Position numbers and translations under genes: made by a program. The notes under the pieces are model-generated. The model saw only the letters and a list, made by a program, of their open reading frames with translations, was not told the origin of the DNA and made no database searches. From assembly GCF_002162135.1 (NCBI RefSeq), contig NZ_CP021382.1, forward strand, positions 1,054,001-1,118,000: a stretch of DNA of 64,000 bases. Direction: 5' to 3'. Each line of letters starts with the position of its first letter. The stretch's first letter is position 1. Source of the stretch: Cellvibrio sp. PSBB006 (GTDB lineage Bacteria; Pseudomonadota; Gammaproteobacteria; Pseudomonadales; Cellvibrionaceae). Shown here in pieces: positions 27,110-36,971 of this stretch.

Positions 27110-28161
27110 TTACTTACTCCTTCGTCTAGGGGAATAATTCGGAACCAATGTTGGGTTCGATTACAAAACGCCACCAGCGACAACATCACCGGCACTTCAA
27201 CCAACACACCAACCACCGTTGCCAGTGCAGCACCAGAATGTAAGCCGAACAGGGAAATCGCTACTGCAACCGCTAATTCAAAAAAGTTTGAGGTGCCGAT
27301 CATACAAGCCGGTGCAGCAATGTTATAGGGTAATTTAATGGCGCGCGCGGCAATAAAACTGATGGCAAAGATGCCGTAGGTTTGAATCAATAACGGGATG
27401 GCAATGAGTAAAATCGCCTGGGGTTTCACCAGGATGGTCTGCGCCTGAAATCCAAACAGCAACACCACCGTCAGCAACAAACCTAATACCGACCAAGGTT
27501 TACAAACTGCCAAAAAGCTACTGACATGCTGTGTTCTATTGTTAGCGGCGCGCTGCTCCAGCCAATGCCGCGTTGCCACACCGGCAACTAATGGCAGGAC
27601 AACATACAGCACCACAGAAATCAGCAGTGTCATCCAGGGCACCTGAATATCACTGACACCAAGCAAAAAAGCACAAATCGGCGCGAAGGCAAAGACCATG
27701 ATGACATCGTTGACTGACACTTGAACCAAGGTGTAATTCGGATCGCCTTTGGTCAGTTGACTCCAGACAAACACCATCGCGGTACACGGCGCAACACCGA
27801 GTAAAATCATGCCCGCGATATATTCCTGTGCGGTTTGCGGGTCAACCCAATCGGCAAACAGAACCTTGAAAAACAACCAACCTAATGCTGCCATGGTGAA
27901 GGGTTTGATCAGCCAATTCACCACCAATGTCAACACTAATCCCTGCGGACGCTGGCCGATATTTTTAATCGCAGCAAAATCAATCTGTACCATCATCGGA
28001 TAGATCATCACCCAAATAAGCACCGCAACGACGAGATTAACGTGCGCAAATTCCAGGGCGGCAATGTGAGTAAACACCGCTGGAATAACATTACCCAGGC
28101 TCACACCAATAACAATGGCTAACGCCACCCAGAGTGACAAGTACCGCTCAAATAAACCCAT
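27106..28161 (-). CDS. arsB: Arsenite efflux transporter, ACR3 family
   Basis: 351 residues with ten membrane spans. ACR3 landmarks include [13 protein letters not shown] with the functional cysteine in span 4, [10 protein letters not shown] and the later [17 protein letters not shown]. It exports arsenite with the proton gradient. Called arsB by operon convention, but it belongs to the ACR3 (BASS-related) family and not to the E. coli ArsB family. In the middle of the ars operon. Confidence 0.95.
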   Translation of the reverse strand: MGLFERYLSLWVALAIVIGVSLGNVIPAVFTHIAALEFAHVNLVVAVLIWVMIYPMMVQIDFAAIKNIGQRPQGLVLTLVVNWLIKPFTMAALGWLFFKVLFADWVDPQTAQEYIAGMILLGVAPCTAMVFVWSQLTKGDPNYTLVQVSVNDVIMVFAFAPICAFLLGVSDIQVPWMTLLISVVLYVVLPLVAGVATRHWLEQRAANNRTQHVSSFLAVCKPWSVLGLLLTVVLLFGFQAQTILVKPQAILLIAIPLLIQTYGIFAISFIAARAIKLPYNIAAPACMIGTSNFFELAVAVAISLFGLHSGAALATVVGVLVEVPVMLSLVAFCNRTQHWFRIIPLDEGVSK

Positions 28162-28177
28162 ATCGATTCGCTCGAAA

Positions 28178-28891
28178 TCAAATAGAAGATTGGTTAACTC
28201 GCCGGCTCACTGCCTCAGCAGTTTCAACGCGTTCTGAATAACGATCTACCAGATAGTCACTGCGATCACGCAAAAGCAAGGTAAACTTCACCAACTCCTC
28301 CATCACATCCACCACACGGTCGTAATAAGACGATGGCTTCATGCGGCTCTCTTCGTCAAACTCCTGAAACGCTTTTGGAACAGAGGATTGATTGGGAATG
28401 GTGAACATACGCATCCAACGCCCCAATACACGCAACTGATTGACGACATTAAACGATTGCGAACCGCCACAGACTTGCATCACGGCCAGTGTCTTGCCCT
28501 GGGTCGGACGAATTGCGCCCATTGCCAACGGAACCCAATCAATTTGGGCTTTGAATACGGCACTCATTGAGCCGTGTCGCTCTGGCGAACACCACACCTG
28601 CCCTTCGGACCACAACACTAACTCGCGCAGTTCCTGCACTTTGGGATGGGTGTCAGGTGCATCATCAGGCAAAGGCAAGCCTGAGGGATTAAATACGCGA
28701 GTTTCTGCACCAAAGTGCTGTAGCAAGCGCTCGGCCTCTTCCACCAGTAAACGGCTGAATGAGCGAGGGCGGGTTGATCCATAGAGCAGTAGTATTCTTG
28801 GTTTGTGGGATGAAGGAGCCTTCGGAGTTAATTGATCCGCCGAGGGCACATCCAATAAATCGAGGTCAGTATTGGGAAGTGAAATATCCAT
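28178..28891 (-). CDS. arsH: ArsH, NADPH-dependent FMN reductase (organoarsenical oxidase)
   Basis: 237 residues from the ATG at 28891, which has AAGG upstream; the longer frame starts with TTG overlapping arsR. Flavodoxin-like: [14 protein letters not shown] (FMN phosphate loop), P-E-R-H-G-S-M-S-A and V-C-G-G-S-Q-S-F-N. ArsH oxidises trivalent organoarsenicals such as methylarsenite to the less toxic pentavalent forms. It follows arsR and precedes ACR3 by 16 bases. Confidence 0.94.
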   Translation of the reverse strand: MDISLPNTDLDLLDVPSADQLTPKAPSSHKPRILLLYGSTRPRSFSRLLVEEAERLLQHFGAETRVFNPSGLPLPDDAPDTHPKVQELRELVLWSEGQVWCSPERHGSMSAVFKAQIDWVPLAMGAIRPTQGKTLAVMQVCGGSQSFNVVNQLRVLGRWMRMFTIPNQSSVPKAFQEFDEESRMKPSSYYDRVVDVMEELVKFTLLLRDRSDYLVDRYSERVETAEAVSRRVNQSSI

Positions 28892-28944
28892 TGTAATTGC
28901 CTTTATATCAGTGAGCCTGGATAACAAAACTGGAATGAACCATA

Positions 28945-29289
28945 TCAACAGCAGCGCTGTGGGCGGTCATGCATGGCATTTAAACGTTGGACGTTATCGT
29001 TCAGCCATTCAGCATGGGCTTCGCGCATCAATTTCAAGGTTTTTTTTGCCCAAACAGGCAAATCCGGATGCAAACGATAATAAACCCACTGCCCTTGTCG
29101 CCGATCTGCCAGAAGACCGCAGTTACGTAACTGCGCCAAGTGACGGGAAATTTTTGGCTGGGTTACATCCAGCGCGCAGGTGAGTTCGCATACGCATAAT
29201 TCTTTCTCACCTGAGACTAACAGCGCGATACGGGCGCGCGTTTCGTCAGCAAGGCACTTTCCAAATTGGTCGGGGGATAGAATATTCAT
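28945..29289 (-). CDS. arsR: Arsenic-responsive repressor ArsR
   Basis: 114 residues from the ATG at 29289 (the longer frame to 29346 would run over the operator). Winged helix with the metal site E-L-C-V-C-E-L in the DNA-recognition region and [17 protein letters not shown] after it; it ends with an additional C-C. Arsenite binding to the cysteines releases it from the operator. First gene of arsR-arsH-ACR3-gapdh-arsJ. Confidence 0.94.
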   Translation of the reverse strand: MNILSPDQFGKCLADETRARIALLVSGEKELCVCELTCALDVTQPKISRHLAQLRNCGLLADRRQGQWVYYRLHPDLPVWAKKTLKLMREAHAEWLNDNVQRLNAMHDRPQRCC

Positions 29290-29322
29290 AGGCCCTTCAC
29301 TGTGGTTTTCAGTTACATCTAA

Positions 29323-29350
29323 ATATATACATATTCGAATATCCATATAT
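29323..29350 (-). promoter_or_regulatory. Probable ArsR operator
   Basis: 28-base AT-rich inverted repeat centred on ATATTCGAATAT, with 12 of 14 pairs matching (only the AC/CC step is imperfect). It lies 34 bases upstream of the arsR ATG, where the promoter must be. Binding by ArsR is inferred from position and symmetry. Confidence 0.75.
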
Positions 29351-29543
29351 ATTAATGAAGCATAACGGGCAAAAAGATCAATTTCAACAGTTCCTGTTGC
29401 TGATCTTCAATGAATTAAGATGAGGATACGAGAAAAATACTCGAAATCCACCAGAAACAGGCTACCTTCCAGTGGATCAGGGCTGAATGAAAACCGATGG
29501 GGATAAAAAATGAAAGCAGGGAGGACAATCACCCCGGCAACAT

Positions 29544-29948
29544 TCAGGTACTTGCCGCGTCAAACAAGGCGGCAACCGCGTCAGGCACAAAAGGCCGCCC
29601 GCGTTCATTAAGCGAGGTGCCGGTAATTCGTGCACTCAGGCACAGTTTGTTATCCGCCTTGCGATAGATATTCTGCACAAAATCAAACTTGACGCGCGAG
29701 GATTGCTCCACCACTACATCCACATAAAATTCATCGCCACTTTTTAATGGCCATTTGTAATCCAACTCCGCACGCAGGACCACCAGGTTAATGCCCTGCG
29801 CTGCCAACTCGGCGAAATTAACGCCGCGCCCTAACAGGAATTCGTGACGTGCATGCTCAAGGTAATTTTGGTAAACACCGTTGTTTACAATCCCCTGAAT
29901 ATCACATTCATAATCACGGACTTTAAAATCGAGTGTGAAGCTTGCCAT
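29544..29948 (-). CDS. Acyl-CoA thioesterase, 4-hydroxybenzoyl-CoA thioesterase-like hotdog family
   Basis: 134 residues from ATG 29948 (another ATG at 29963 adds five residues). Hotdog pattern: F-K-V-R-D-Y-E-C-D-I-Q-G-I-V-N-N-G-V-Y-Q-N-Y-L-E-H-A-R, with the catalytic-type D in C-D-I-Q-G and the central helix E-H-A-R-H-E-F. Hydrolyses acyl-CoA or acyl-ACP; chain preference unknown. Lies about 45 bases after the RND pump gene in the same direction and may be the last gene of that transcript. Confidence 0.88.
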   Translation of the reverse strand: MASFTLDFKVRDYECDIQGIVNNGVYQNYLEHARHEFLLGRGVNFAELAAQGINLVVLRAELDYKWPLKSGDEFYVDVVVEQSSRVKFDFVQNIYRKADNKLCLSARITGTSLNERGRPFVPDAVAALFDAAST

Positions 29949-29994
29949 GTTTGCTCTATCCATTGAATATCGTTAAAAAAGAACCGGCATGATA

Positions 29995-32900
29995 TCAACG
30001 CTTAAAGAACCGCGCACCCAGAATTAACATACACGGCGTCAGCAGAAGCGTGAGCAGGGTCGCAAAGGTCAGACCACCGGCAATCGCGCTGGAGAGTTGT
30101 GTCCACCATTGCGTCGAAGGTGCTCCCATGCCAAGACTGGGCTCTATCAAGTTCACATTGACACCCAGCACCATGGGCATTAGCCCAAGAATGGTGGTGA
30201 CCGCCGTAAGCAATACCGGGCGAAGCCGAAGACAACCGGTTTCCAGTGCGGCCTCAAAAGGCTCCATGCCATCACGACGCAAAATATTGTAGGTGTCGAT
30301 CAAGATAATATTGTTATTGACCACAATACCCGCCAGCGCAATAACACCCATACCGACCATAACAATACCGAAGGACTGGCCATTTACCAGCAGGCCAAGC
30401 AACACACCTGCGGTTGAAAATACAATCGCGGACAGCACCAGCATGGTTTGATAAACACTGTTGAATTGGATAATCAGGATCAACGCCATCAGAAAAATGG
30501 CAATGAGAAATGCCGACATTAAAAATTGTGCGGCTTCACGTTGATCAGCGTCTTCACCGTCAATTCTTATCTCCACACCATCCGGCAATTGGTCGTATTT
30601 TTCTCGCAACTGATCTAACAAAGCATCCAGCCGTTCTCCCGGTGCAATATCTGCCTGGATGGTGGTCGTGCGCATACTGTCAACGCGCCGCACGGTGCCA
30701 GTTTTTTGTGCGGGCAATACGTCGACAAAATAGGGTAAAGCTACTTGTCCTCGCGTGGTATTCACCGTCATGCGCGAGAGCTGGTCAATGGAGCGCCAGT
30801 CGCCTGGCAGGCGTACACGAATATCCACTTCATCCGTTGCATCTTCCGGGCGATAGGTCGCCAGCAACAAGCCGTTGGTAACCAGTTGCACCGCATTACC
30901 GACGGTAAGCACATCAGCACCGAGCCGCGCCGCCGCTTCGCGGTCCACTTCAACCCGCCATTCAATACCGGGCAAGGTGCGGTCATCTTCAATATCAACA
31001 AAGCCACCAATTTCCTCCATCAGATTGCGCACCTGCGTCACGCCTTCATCCATTAAAGCAGGATCAGTCGCACTCACGCGTAATTGAACCGGTTTCCCCT
31101 GCCCCGGCCCCTGTTCCTGCTCGCGAAACTCCAATACGATGCCGGGAATATCATCAACGGATTCATACATCGAGTCTGTAATTTCCTGCGCGCGGCGGCG
31201 CTCATGCCAATCAATTAATTGGAATTGCAAAACCCCAATAACATCTGTACCCATTTGCTGATCCGGCATGGCAAAACTGCGCGCGTAGACGGCTTCAACT
31301 TCGGAATAATTTTCAAGGCGTTCTTCAATGCGTTTGAGTACACGGTCTTTTTCGTAAATTGAAAGGTCACCGCGGGCTCGCACATGAAGCTGCACCGTCT
31401 CGGGTTCAATGTCCGGGAAGAACTCCACGCCGTGATTAAACTGCATATACGCCACGTAAATAACAACGATCAAACCCAGGGTACCCAAAAAGGTGTAACC
31501 GGGGTAACGCAGCAACGTCGCCAGCGCGTGGCGATAGTTATCCATAAACTTGCCGCTGACCGGCTCTTCCTGCGCGGGCTTTTTGGTACTCACGGCTCCC
31601 ATGGTCGGTAAAAAAATCAAGGCCATCAACAGCGACGCCAGCAAACACAAAATAACCGTAGCCGGCAGGTATTTCATAAATTCGCCCACAACGCCGGGCC
31701 AGAATAATAACGGGAAAAACACGGACAAGGTGGTTGCGGTGGAGGCGATCACCGGCCAGCTCATGCGCGATGCGGCATTGATCCACGCCTCTTTCGGATT
31801 CTGCCCTTCGTGAAGATGGCGGTCCGCCAACTCACTGACGACAATCGCACCATCCACCAACATGCCAGCCACCAGAATCAGCGCAAACAGCACGATGATA
31901 TTCATGGTGTAGCCCACCGCCCAGATCAATAAAATGCCCGTTAAAAACGCACCGGGAATTGCCAGGCCAACCAACACCGCTGAACGCAGGCCCATGGTGG
32001 CAATAATTAAAATCAACACAAGCACTACCGCCGTGAGCACATTATTGAGCAAGTCCGATAACATCATTTCCACTTCTTTGGATTGGTCCATGATGTAATT
32101 GACTTCGATGCCCTCGGGCAACACATTGCCCGCTTGCTCCATGGTGGCTTTCACTTTTTCGATGGTTTCGATGATATTGGCACCGGACCGTTTGCTCACC
32201 TCTAACACAATGCCGGGCTGGCCATTGATTCGCGCAAAGCCGGTCGGGTCTTTAAAGGTGCGCCGCAGGAGCGCGATATCACCGAAGGTCACCACGCTGT
32301 CGCCATCCACTTTCACCGGAATGGAATACACATCTTCAATGGTTTCAATAACGCCAGGGACTTTTAACGGCATGGCACCGGCGCCGGTGTCGAGGCTGCC
32401 TGCCGCAATCAAACGATTATTGCGCGAAACCAGATCAAATAATTGGTTGTAATCAATCTGATAACTGTCGAGCACTTGCGGCTGAACCACAATCTCCAGC
32501 AGATCTTCGCGGTCACCGCCGACATCAACTTCAAGCACTTCGGGAATTGCTTCCAATTCCTGTTTGATGCGTCGCGCGATATAAATTAATTCAGCTTCAG
32601 GAATCGGGCCGGACAAGGCCACAGACAAGACGGGAAATAATGCAACATTCACTTCGTGAACGCGTGGCTCATCGGCTTCGGTGGGAAAAAACGAACGCGC
32701 TGCGTCGACGCGTTCACGCACATCCTGGAGCGCGCGGCGCGCATCAAAACCGGCATCGAATTCCAGCATGACTGACGCATGACCTTCGCTGGAGATGGAT
32801 ACCATTTCCTTCACGCCTTCCAGCGAACGCAGCTCCTGCTCCAGGGGCCTGACCAGCAACCGATCGGCGTCTTCCGGGCTGATACCATCCAGCGTCACGG

Positions 32901-33045
32901 AGACATACATCATGGGAATGGCAACATCGGGGTTGGCTTCTTTGGGAATCGCCACATAAGCCCCAAGCCCCGCAACTACCAAACATAAAAACATCAGCAA
33001 GGTGGCACGGCTGCGATCCAGGGCAGCACGGATCAAGGTTTCCAT
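29995..33045 (-). CDS. RND efflux pump permease (AcrB-type)
   Basis: 1,016 residues with the RND plan: span 1 near the N-terminus, a large periplasmic loop, spans 2-7, a second loop and spans 8-12. The proton-relay segment is G-M-L-V-D-G-A-I-V-V, so only the first of the two span-4 aspartates of AcrB is present; this is common in HAE/HME relatives. The periplasmic domain starts R-L-L-V-R-P-L-E-Q-E-L-R and matches drug/solvent pumps more than the CzcA metal pumps. It lies one base after the adaptor gene. Substrate unknown; no outer-membrane TolC partner is seen nearby. Confidence 0.92.
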   Translation of the reverse strand: METLIRAALDRSRATLLMFLCLVVAGLGAYVAIPKEANPDVAIPMMYVSVTLDGISPEDADRLLVRPLEQELRSLEGVKEMVSISSEGHASVMLEFDAGFDARRALQDVRERVDAARSFFPTEADEPRVHEVNVALFPVLSVALSGPIPEAELIYIARRIKQELEAIPEVLEVDVGGDREDLLEIVVQPQVLDSYQIDYNQLFDLVSRNNRLIAAGSLDTGAGAMPLKVPGVIETIEDVYSIPVKVDGDSVVTFGDIALLRRTFKDPTGFARINGQPGIVLEVSKRSGANIIETIEKVKATMEQAGNVLPEGIEVNYIMDQSKEVEMMLSDLLNNVLTAVVLVLILIIATMGLRSAVLVGLAIPGAFLTGILLIWAVGYTMNIIVLFALILVAGMLVDGAIVVSELADRHLHEGQNPKEAWINAASRMSWPVIASTATTLSVFFPLLFWPGVVGEFMKYLPATVILCLLASLLMALIFLPTMGAVSTKKPAQEEPVSGKFMDNYRHALATLLRYPGYTFLGTLGLIVVIYVAYMQFNHGVEFFPDIEPETVQLHVRARGDLSIYEKDRVLKRIEERLENYSEVEAVYARSFAMPDQQMGTDVIGVLQFQLIDWHERRRAQEITDSMYESVDDIPGIVLEFREQEQGPGQGKPVQLRVSATDPALMDEGVTQVRNLMEEIGGFVDIEDDRTLPGIEWRVEVDREAAARLGADVLTVGNAVQLVTNGLLLATYRPEDATDEVDIRVRLPGDWRSIDQLSRMTVNTTRGQVALPYFVDVLPAQKTGTVRRVDSMRTTTIQADIAPGERLDALLDQLREKYDQLPDGVEIRIDGEDADQREAAQFLMSAFLIAIFLMALILIIQFNSVYQTMLVLSAIVFSTAGVLLGLLVNGQSFGIVMVGMGVIALAGIVVNNNIILIDTYNILRRDGMEPFEAALETGCLRLRPVLLTAVTTILGLMPMVLGVNVNLIEPSLGMGAPSTQWWTQLSSAIAGGLTFATLLTLLLTPCMLILGARFFKR

Positions 33046-33046
33046 C

Positions 33047-34165
33047 TCAGCGCTGCTCCGTTTTTACCGGATTAACCGGATCGCCAGCAGTCACAAACCC
33101 GGCGCCGAGCGTAATAATTTCAACCTCCTCGGGCAGGCCACCAACCCAAACCCCCTCCGGATCAAAGCTGAGAATCTCTACCGGCAGAAACGTCACTTTA
33201 CGCTCGGCATCAATGGATTTAACGCCTAATTGACCATCCTCTCCCAATGACAACAACGCGGGTGAAAGCCGATGTGCTTTCTGGTCCGAGAGACGCACGC
33301 TGAGTGTGGCGCTCGACCCGGCTATACGACGACGCTCCGGGTTATCAAGTTGCGCTTCAATGCGAAAACTGCGCGTACTGCTTTCCGCGCGGCTGGCGAC
33401 AAACGTCAGGGTACCGGGCAAGGTCGATCCATCGAGTAATGTCGCCTCCACCGAAAGCCCAGGACGCAACGCATAGACTTGTTGTTGTGGTACATAAGCA
33501 ATCAGACGCAGCACCGCAATATCCACCAACGTGGCCAGCGCGTCGCCAACCTGCACATAATCACCCTCCTCCACCGGCAAGCGATCCACAACACCATCGA
33601 AAGGCGCCTTGATTTCTGCATAACGCAACTGTTGTGCACTCAATTGACGCTCGGCATACGCAGACGCGGCCGCCGATTTCAAACGCAAAAATTCCGTTTC
33701 AGATAACAATTTTTTGCGATACAGAACCTCGCCACCCTCCAACTCCGCACGGCTTAATGCCAGCGCTGCCTCCGCTCGCGCCAGCTCCGCCGCGCGTGTT
33801 TCCGGGTCAAGACGAAACAGGATCTCATCCTCAGCAACAACATCGCCCCAATCCACCACCCGCCCGGTGAGATGCGCATTGATTTGACTGAGAATCTCCA
33901 CCTCACGCATTGGCAGCAATTCACCCTGCACAACCTGCACCGGGGAATGCGGCTCAGCTTGCAACACCGATGTCTCCACCCGAAACGCCTCTGCCTCTTC
34001 TGGCGTGGGCTGTTCCTCAGGCGGTTCGTCTTTAGCACGCAAGAAATCGCCACTGGCCAGCCAGATAATCAACAAGCCAGCCAGCACTAAAGCGATAAGG
34101 AGATGATTGCGCTGAAGGCGCTGTAAGCGTTCACGAAATGCTGGGGAAAACGACATCAAACTCAC
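33047..34165 (-). CDS. RND efflux periplasmic adaptor (membrane fusion) protein
   Basis: 372 residues. One N-terminal hydrophobic anchor (about 23-40), then a lipoyl/barrel-sandwich core interrupted by an alpha-hairpin (A-E-L-A-R-A-E-A-A-L-A-L-S-R-A-E), followed by I-K-A-P-F-D-G-V-V-D and a beta-barrel, the HlyD/AcrA order. It couples the permease to an outer-membrane channel. No lipobox, so held by the anchor. First gene of the adaptor-permease pair. Runs of E and P (residues 45-55) form the linker. Confidence 0.9.
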   Translation of the reverse strand: MSLMSFSPAFRERLQRLQRNHLLIALVLAGLLIIWLASGDFLRAKDEPPEEQPTPEEAEAFRVETSVLQAEPHSPVQVVQGELLPMREVEILSQINAHLTGRVVDWGDVVAEDEILFRLDPETRAAELARAEAALALSRAELEGGEVLYRKKLLSETEFLRLKSAAASAYAERQLSAQQLRYAEIKAPFDGVVDRLPVEEGDYVQVGDALATLVDIAVLRLIAYVPQQQVYALRPGLSVEATLLDGSTLPGTLTFVASRAESSTRSFRIEAQLDNPERRRIAGSSATLSVRLSDQKAHRLSPALLSLGEDGQLGVKSIDAERKVTFLPVEILSFDPEGVWVGGLPEEVEIITLGAGFVTAGDPVNPVKTEQR

Positions 34166-34357
34166 CTGGTCCTGATAGTGTTTTTGAAATTGCCGCCGGG
34201 GTCATGTGCGAGGAATACAAAAAATTGACACGCTCCTGCCATCACCTTGGCTGAATTGCGTCAATAAGAAATGGGCGGCAGATCATGCCGCATGGTCAGT
34301 GATAGTTCGCAGTTAAGTCTGTGCGAACCATCACATTGATTGAATTGCAAAGACATC

Positions 34358-34377
34358 ACCCGCTGTTAACAGCGGGT
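34358..34377. repeat. Perfect 20-base palindrome after the tubulin-like gene
   Basis: ACCCGCTGTT followed directly by its reverse complement, 15 bases beyond the stop of the tubulin-like gene. On the minus strand it can form a hairpin, but there is no T-run, so it may be a weak terminator or a protein site. A second inverted repeat, GTTCGCA-N10-TGCGAAC, lies at 34305-34328. Confidence 0.55.
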
Positions 34378-34391
34378 AACATAAACCTCAC

Positions 34392-36596
34392 TTAACTATT
34401 TTTCTTGCGCGTGGCCTTAACCTCAGCCCCCTGATCATTCAACGAAATCACCCGCGTCTTACTGATCTTGTGACGATAAATTTCGCGCAGATATTTAATC
34501 GCTTTCTTCACACTGTCACGCGATAGACGAATGTCATTGATGGACACGAATTTATCGTTGTTGTTGATCAATTCGCGGTATTTTTTCTCGTACATGGGTT
34601 TGATCGCGTACCAGTTGGTATCGAGGATCTTGGCCGGGTTTTCGTGTTCGTTCAGCATGTCATCGATCAGGGTTTCATCGAACTTGTCGGAGCGGATGAA
34701 GTCGAGCATGGACATGTCGATCTTGTCATCAAAGCGGTAGTCGTCGCGCGCGAAGCAACGTTTGATGTAGGCAACGATCAAGGTCAGGAAGTCATCGCTC
34801 AAACAAGGGCTTTTCGCGATGAGTGTTGTCAATGAAATATTGGCCGATGCACCGATCACCAAGGCATAGCGTTTCAGTGTTGTGTTGGGAAACAAGTTGT
34901 TCAAATGCGATTTGAGTTTATTCAAATCCATGTAGGACAGTTTGTAATCTTTGGGTAAGGACACAATCGAAACTACAGAGGAACAGTTTTTAAAGAAATG
35001 CAGGTCTTTCAATTCCTCAGGGTTGTAATCATTGTCAATGTAGTTTTGCAGCGCTTCGCGATAGCGGCCTGATTCAATCGGCAGCAGGCTGATACCTTCA
35101 ATGGCCTGGGTCACTTTATTGAAGTGCGGCAGGTCAATAGAACGGAAGAACAGATCATCAATATCCAGATCATCATTGGTTTTATCGATGACTTTCAATT
35201 TTTCGGTATTCAGCGCGGCATCGGGGATCACCGACTCGGCGTAAGCGACGGCAACCGGGCCGGCGAGGCTCATAAACAGGTCGTTGGCGTCGAGGCGAAT
35301 GGTTTCGCCAATATCAATCCCCGCACGGCGAAAATAATTCTCGTCGTAATCCGTGGTTACCGCCTGGGCGGTCAGGATGTTGAAGATTTGCTGGGAAATA
35401 TACTGGTTTGCGTATTTTTCCATGGCGTTGACATCAATGTACTGGATGTCACCATCATCGGTTTCTTCGGCGTAACGCATAATGTCATTGGAGATCAGCA
35501 TCATCGCGTTCCACGGGCGGATGCGGTGCATCACGCTGGCATCGTTGCTGTCTTCATTGTCGAAGTTGTAGGAAAAATCCCACTCCTCCGCCAGGTATTT
35601 ACACAACAAACGGCCGGCATTGATGTGCAGCGCTTCCGACATTTCGCCGCCGTGGTCGGAAATATTCGGCAGGATGCAGATACCACTGGTGAAGATTGGC
35701 TCGAACACAAACGAATGGCCACGATTCTCTTCGTCTTCATTGGGGGAGCGGGTGTCGAAGGTTTTGCTCATGTAGGCGTATTGTTGAGCCAGGCCAAACT
35801 CGGATGCCATACCCGAGCCGGTACCACCACCCGCACTGAAGATATAAAAATACAGGCGCGATTGATTGGCTTTAATGCCGCAGGAATCAATCAGGTAGGA
35901 ATGAATAAATTTCCAGTCTGCATTGGAAAAACGTTGTGTGTCTTTATTCAGGATGATCTTGGCCAGATACTGACCCAGGATCGGCGCATTACCCGCGCCA
36001 CCGGCATGCACCTCAGAAAGGTCCATGATCTTCATCTTGGTGTAATCGTATAAAAACCCGCTCTTTTCACCCTTACTGGAAAAGCGAATACGCCCTTCTA
36101 TATCTTTATCCAGATCTCCCAGCATCACCAAAGGCTCAATCAGGAATACCGGTTTGGTGGCCGCGGTATTCGATAAGCTCAAACTGCGTTTGATCCAACT
36201 GATCGGCCGTTCCTGTTCACGATGCTGGCGTTCTTCATTATTGAATTCATTTAAATAAAAACTGCGCGCGCTGTACACCAGGGAGGCAACGTCCAACGCA
36301 ATATTGGACCCACACCGCCCTAACCCGATCAGGCAAACCGACGGGAAGTCTTGTTGTTTTTTAAGGCTGTCTTCAATGTCGGGGTTAATATTGGGAAAGA
36401 CACTGCTGCGGAGCTGGTCGAGATTAACCAGAATTTTATTGATATCGCTCTCGGTAAAATACATGTAGCTATCACCCGTAAAGGCGTTACCCCCCGCCGA
36501 GGCATTACGTTTAACAGTCTTCTTGATGACCGCCGGGGATTTTTCGTTACTAATAACCTCGTCCTGATCAGTCGTGCGCGGAGTTTTTGTAGCCAT
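34392..36596 (-). CDS. Tubulin/FtsZ-superfamily protein of unknown function
   Basis: 734 residues. After a polar, basic leader (1-45), a predicted nucleotide-binding core: G-L-G-R-C-G-S-N (91-98, like the GxGGxGxN loop), S-A-G-G-G-T-G-S-G (254-262, the tubulin signature), W-N-A-M-M-L-I-S-N-D-I (about 362-372) and R-L-D-A-N-D-L-F-M-S-L-A-G (434-446), which aligns with the T7 synergy loop with both aspartates (D436, D439). So it should bind and hydrolyse GTP on polymerising. The C-terminal 290 residues are unfamiliar and end in a basic tail. Much larger than FtsZ, with no FtsA/Z-interaction peptide or TubR-like neighbour. Resembles the Tubulin_2-type family of large bacterial proteins; not FtsZ. 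Monocistronic. Confidence 0.85.
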   Translation of the reverse strand: MATKTPRTTDQDEVISNEKSPAVIKKTVKRNASAGGNAFTGDSYMYFTESDINKILVNLDQLRSSVFPNINPDIEDSLKKQQDFPSVCLIGLGRCGSNIALDVASLVYSARSFYLNEFNNEERQHREQERPISWIKRSLSLSNTAATKPVFLIEPLVMLGDLDKDIEGRIRFSSKGEKSGFLYDYTKMKIMDLSEVHAGGAGNAPILGQYLAKIILNKDTQRFSNADWKFIHSYLIDSCGIKANQSRLYFYIFSAGGGTGSGMASEFGLAQQYAYMSKTFDTRSPNEDEENRGHSFVFEPIFTSGICILPNISDHGGEMSEALHINAGRLLCKYLAEEWDFSYNFDNEDSNDASVMHRIRPWNAMMLISNDIMRYAEETDDGDIQYIDVNAMEKYANQYISQQIFNILTAQAVTTDYDENYFRRAGIDIGETIRLDANDLFMSLAGPVAVAYAESVIPDAALNTEKLKVIDKTNDDLDIDDLFFRSIDLPHFNKVTQAIEGISLLPIESGRYREALQNYIDNDYNPEELKDLHFFKNCSSVVSIVSLPKDYKLSYMDLNKLKSHLNNLFPNTTLKRYALVIGASANISLTTLIAKSPCLSDDFLTLIVAYIKRCFARDDYRFDDKIDMSMLDFIRSDKFDETLIDDMLNEHENPAKILDTNWYAIKPMYEKKYRELINNNDKFVSINDIRLSRDSVKKAIKYLREIYRHKISKTRVISLNDQGAEVKATRKKNS

Positions 36597-36971
36597 GTGA
36601 TGTGTCCTGCCCTAAGAAAGTTTTCCCGCATTTGCAAATGGATAACCTTTTTAAAGTAGACACTGGCTCACAAAATTACAAATTTACGCCATGGCATTTT
36701 CCCTTCAGTCTGTGCGTAACATCCGGTTAAGACGATATAGGAATATTAATAATTCCAACCGCCTCGCTTGCATCTATAGGGATATATTCAAAAACTTGAT
36801 AGTCGAATTTTTTTATGTTTATTTCGCTTTGTTTGCATTATGGCGTCGAAAGCTTTATGCGCAGGTTTGTAAGGTCAAAACTGTTGATGTAGATCATAAC
36901 GCCGCTGAGTAATAGGTTGATAATGAGCAGGAAATTCGCCGTTTTAACCCACTCACCGGGAGGCTTCCATC
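36597..36971. other. 375-base intergenic region, divergent promoters
   Basis: AT-rich and without a convincing gene. It holds the promoters of the tubulin-like gene (minus) and of usp-ackA-xfp (plus). An FNR-like site lies at 36884, and GGGAGG is placed eight bases before the usp ATG. Confidence 0.55.
36884..36897 (+). promoter_or_regulatory. FNR/Anr-like site upstream of usp-ackA-xfp
   Basis: TTGAT-GTAG-ATCAT: nine of ten positions match the FNR/Anr consensus TTGAT-N4-ATCAA. It ends 74 bases before the usp start, a common distance for activation. Consistent with low-oxygen induction of a fermentative module. Confidence 0.7.

Noticed and set aside
29995..33045. Loss of the second span-4 aspartate of the RND pump as a sign of inactivation
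   Set aside because: Metal and other RND relatives often have D-G or D-A in place of D-D, and the gene is otherwise full length.
35124..36053. 309-residue open frame on the plus strand inside the tubulin-like gene
   Set aside because: Antisense to a gene with clear tubulin motifs; its composition is an echo of that gene's codons, and no ribosome site or family resemblance is seen.
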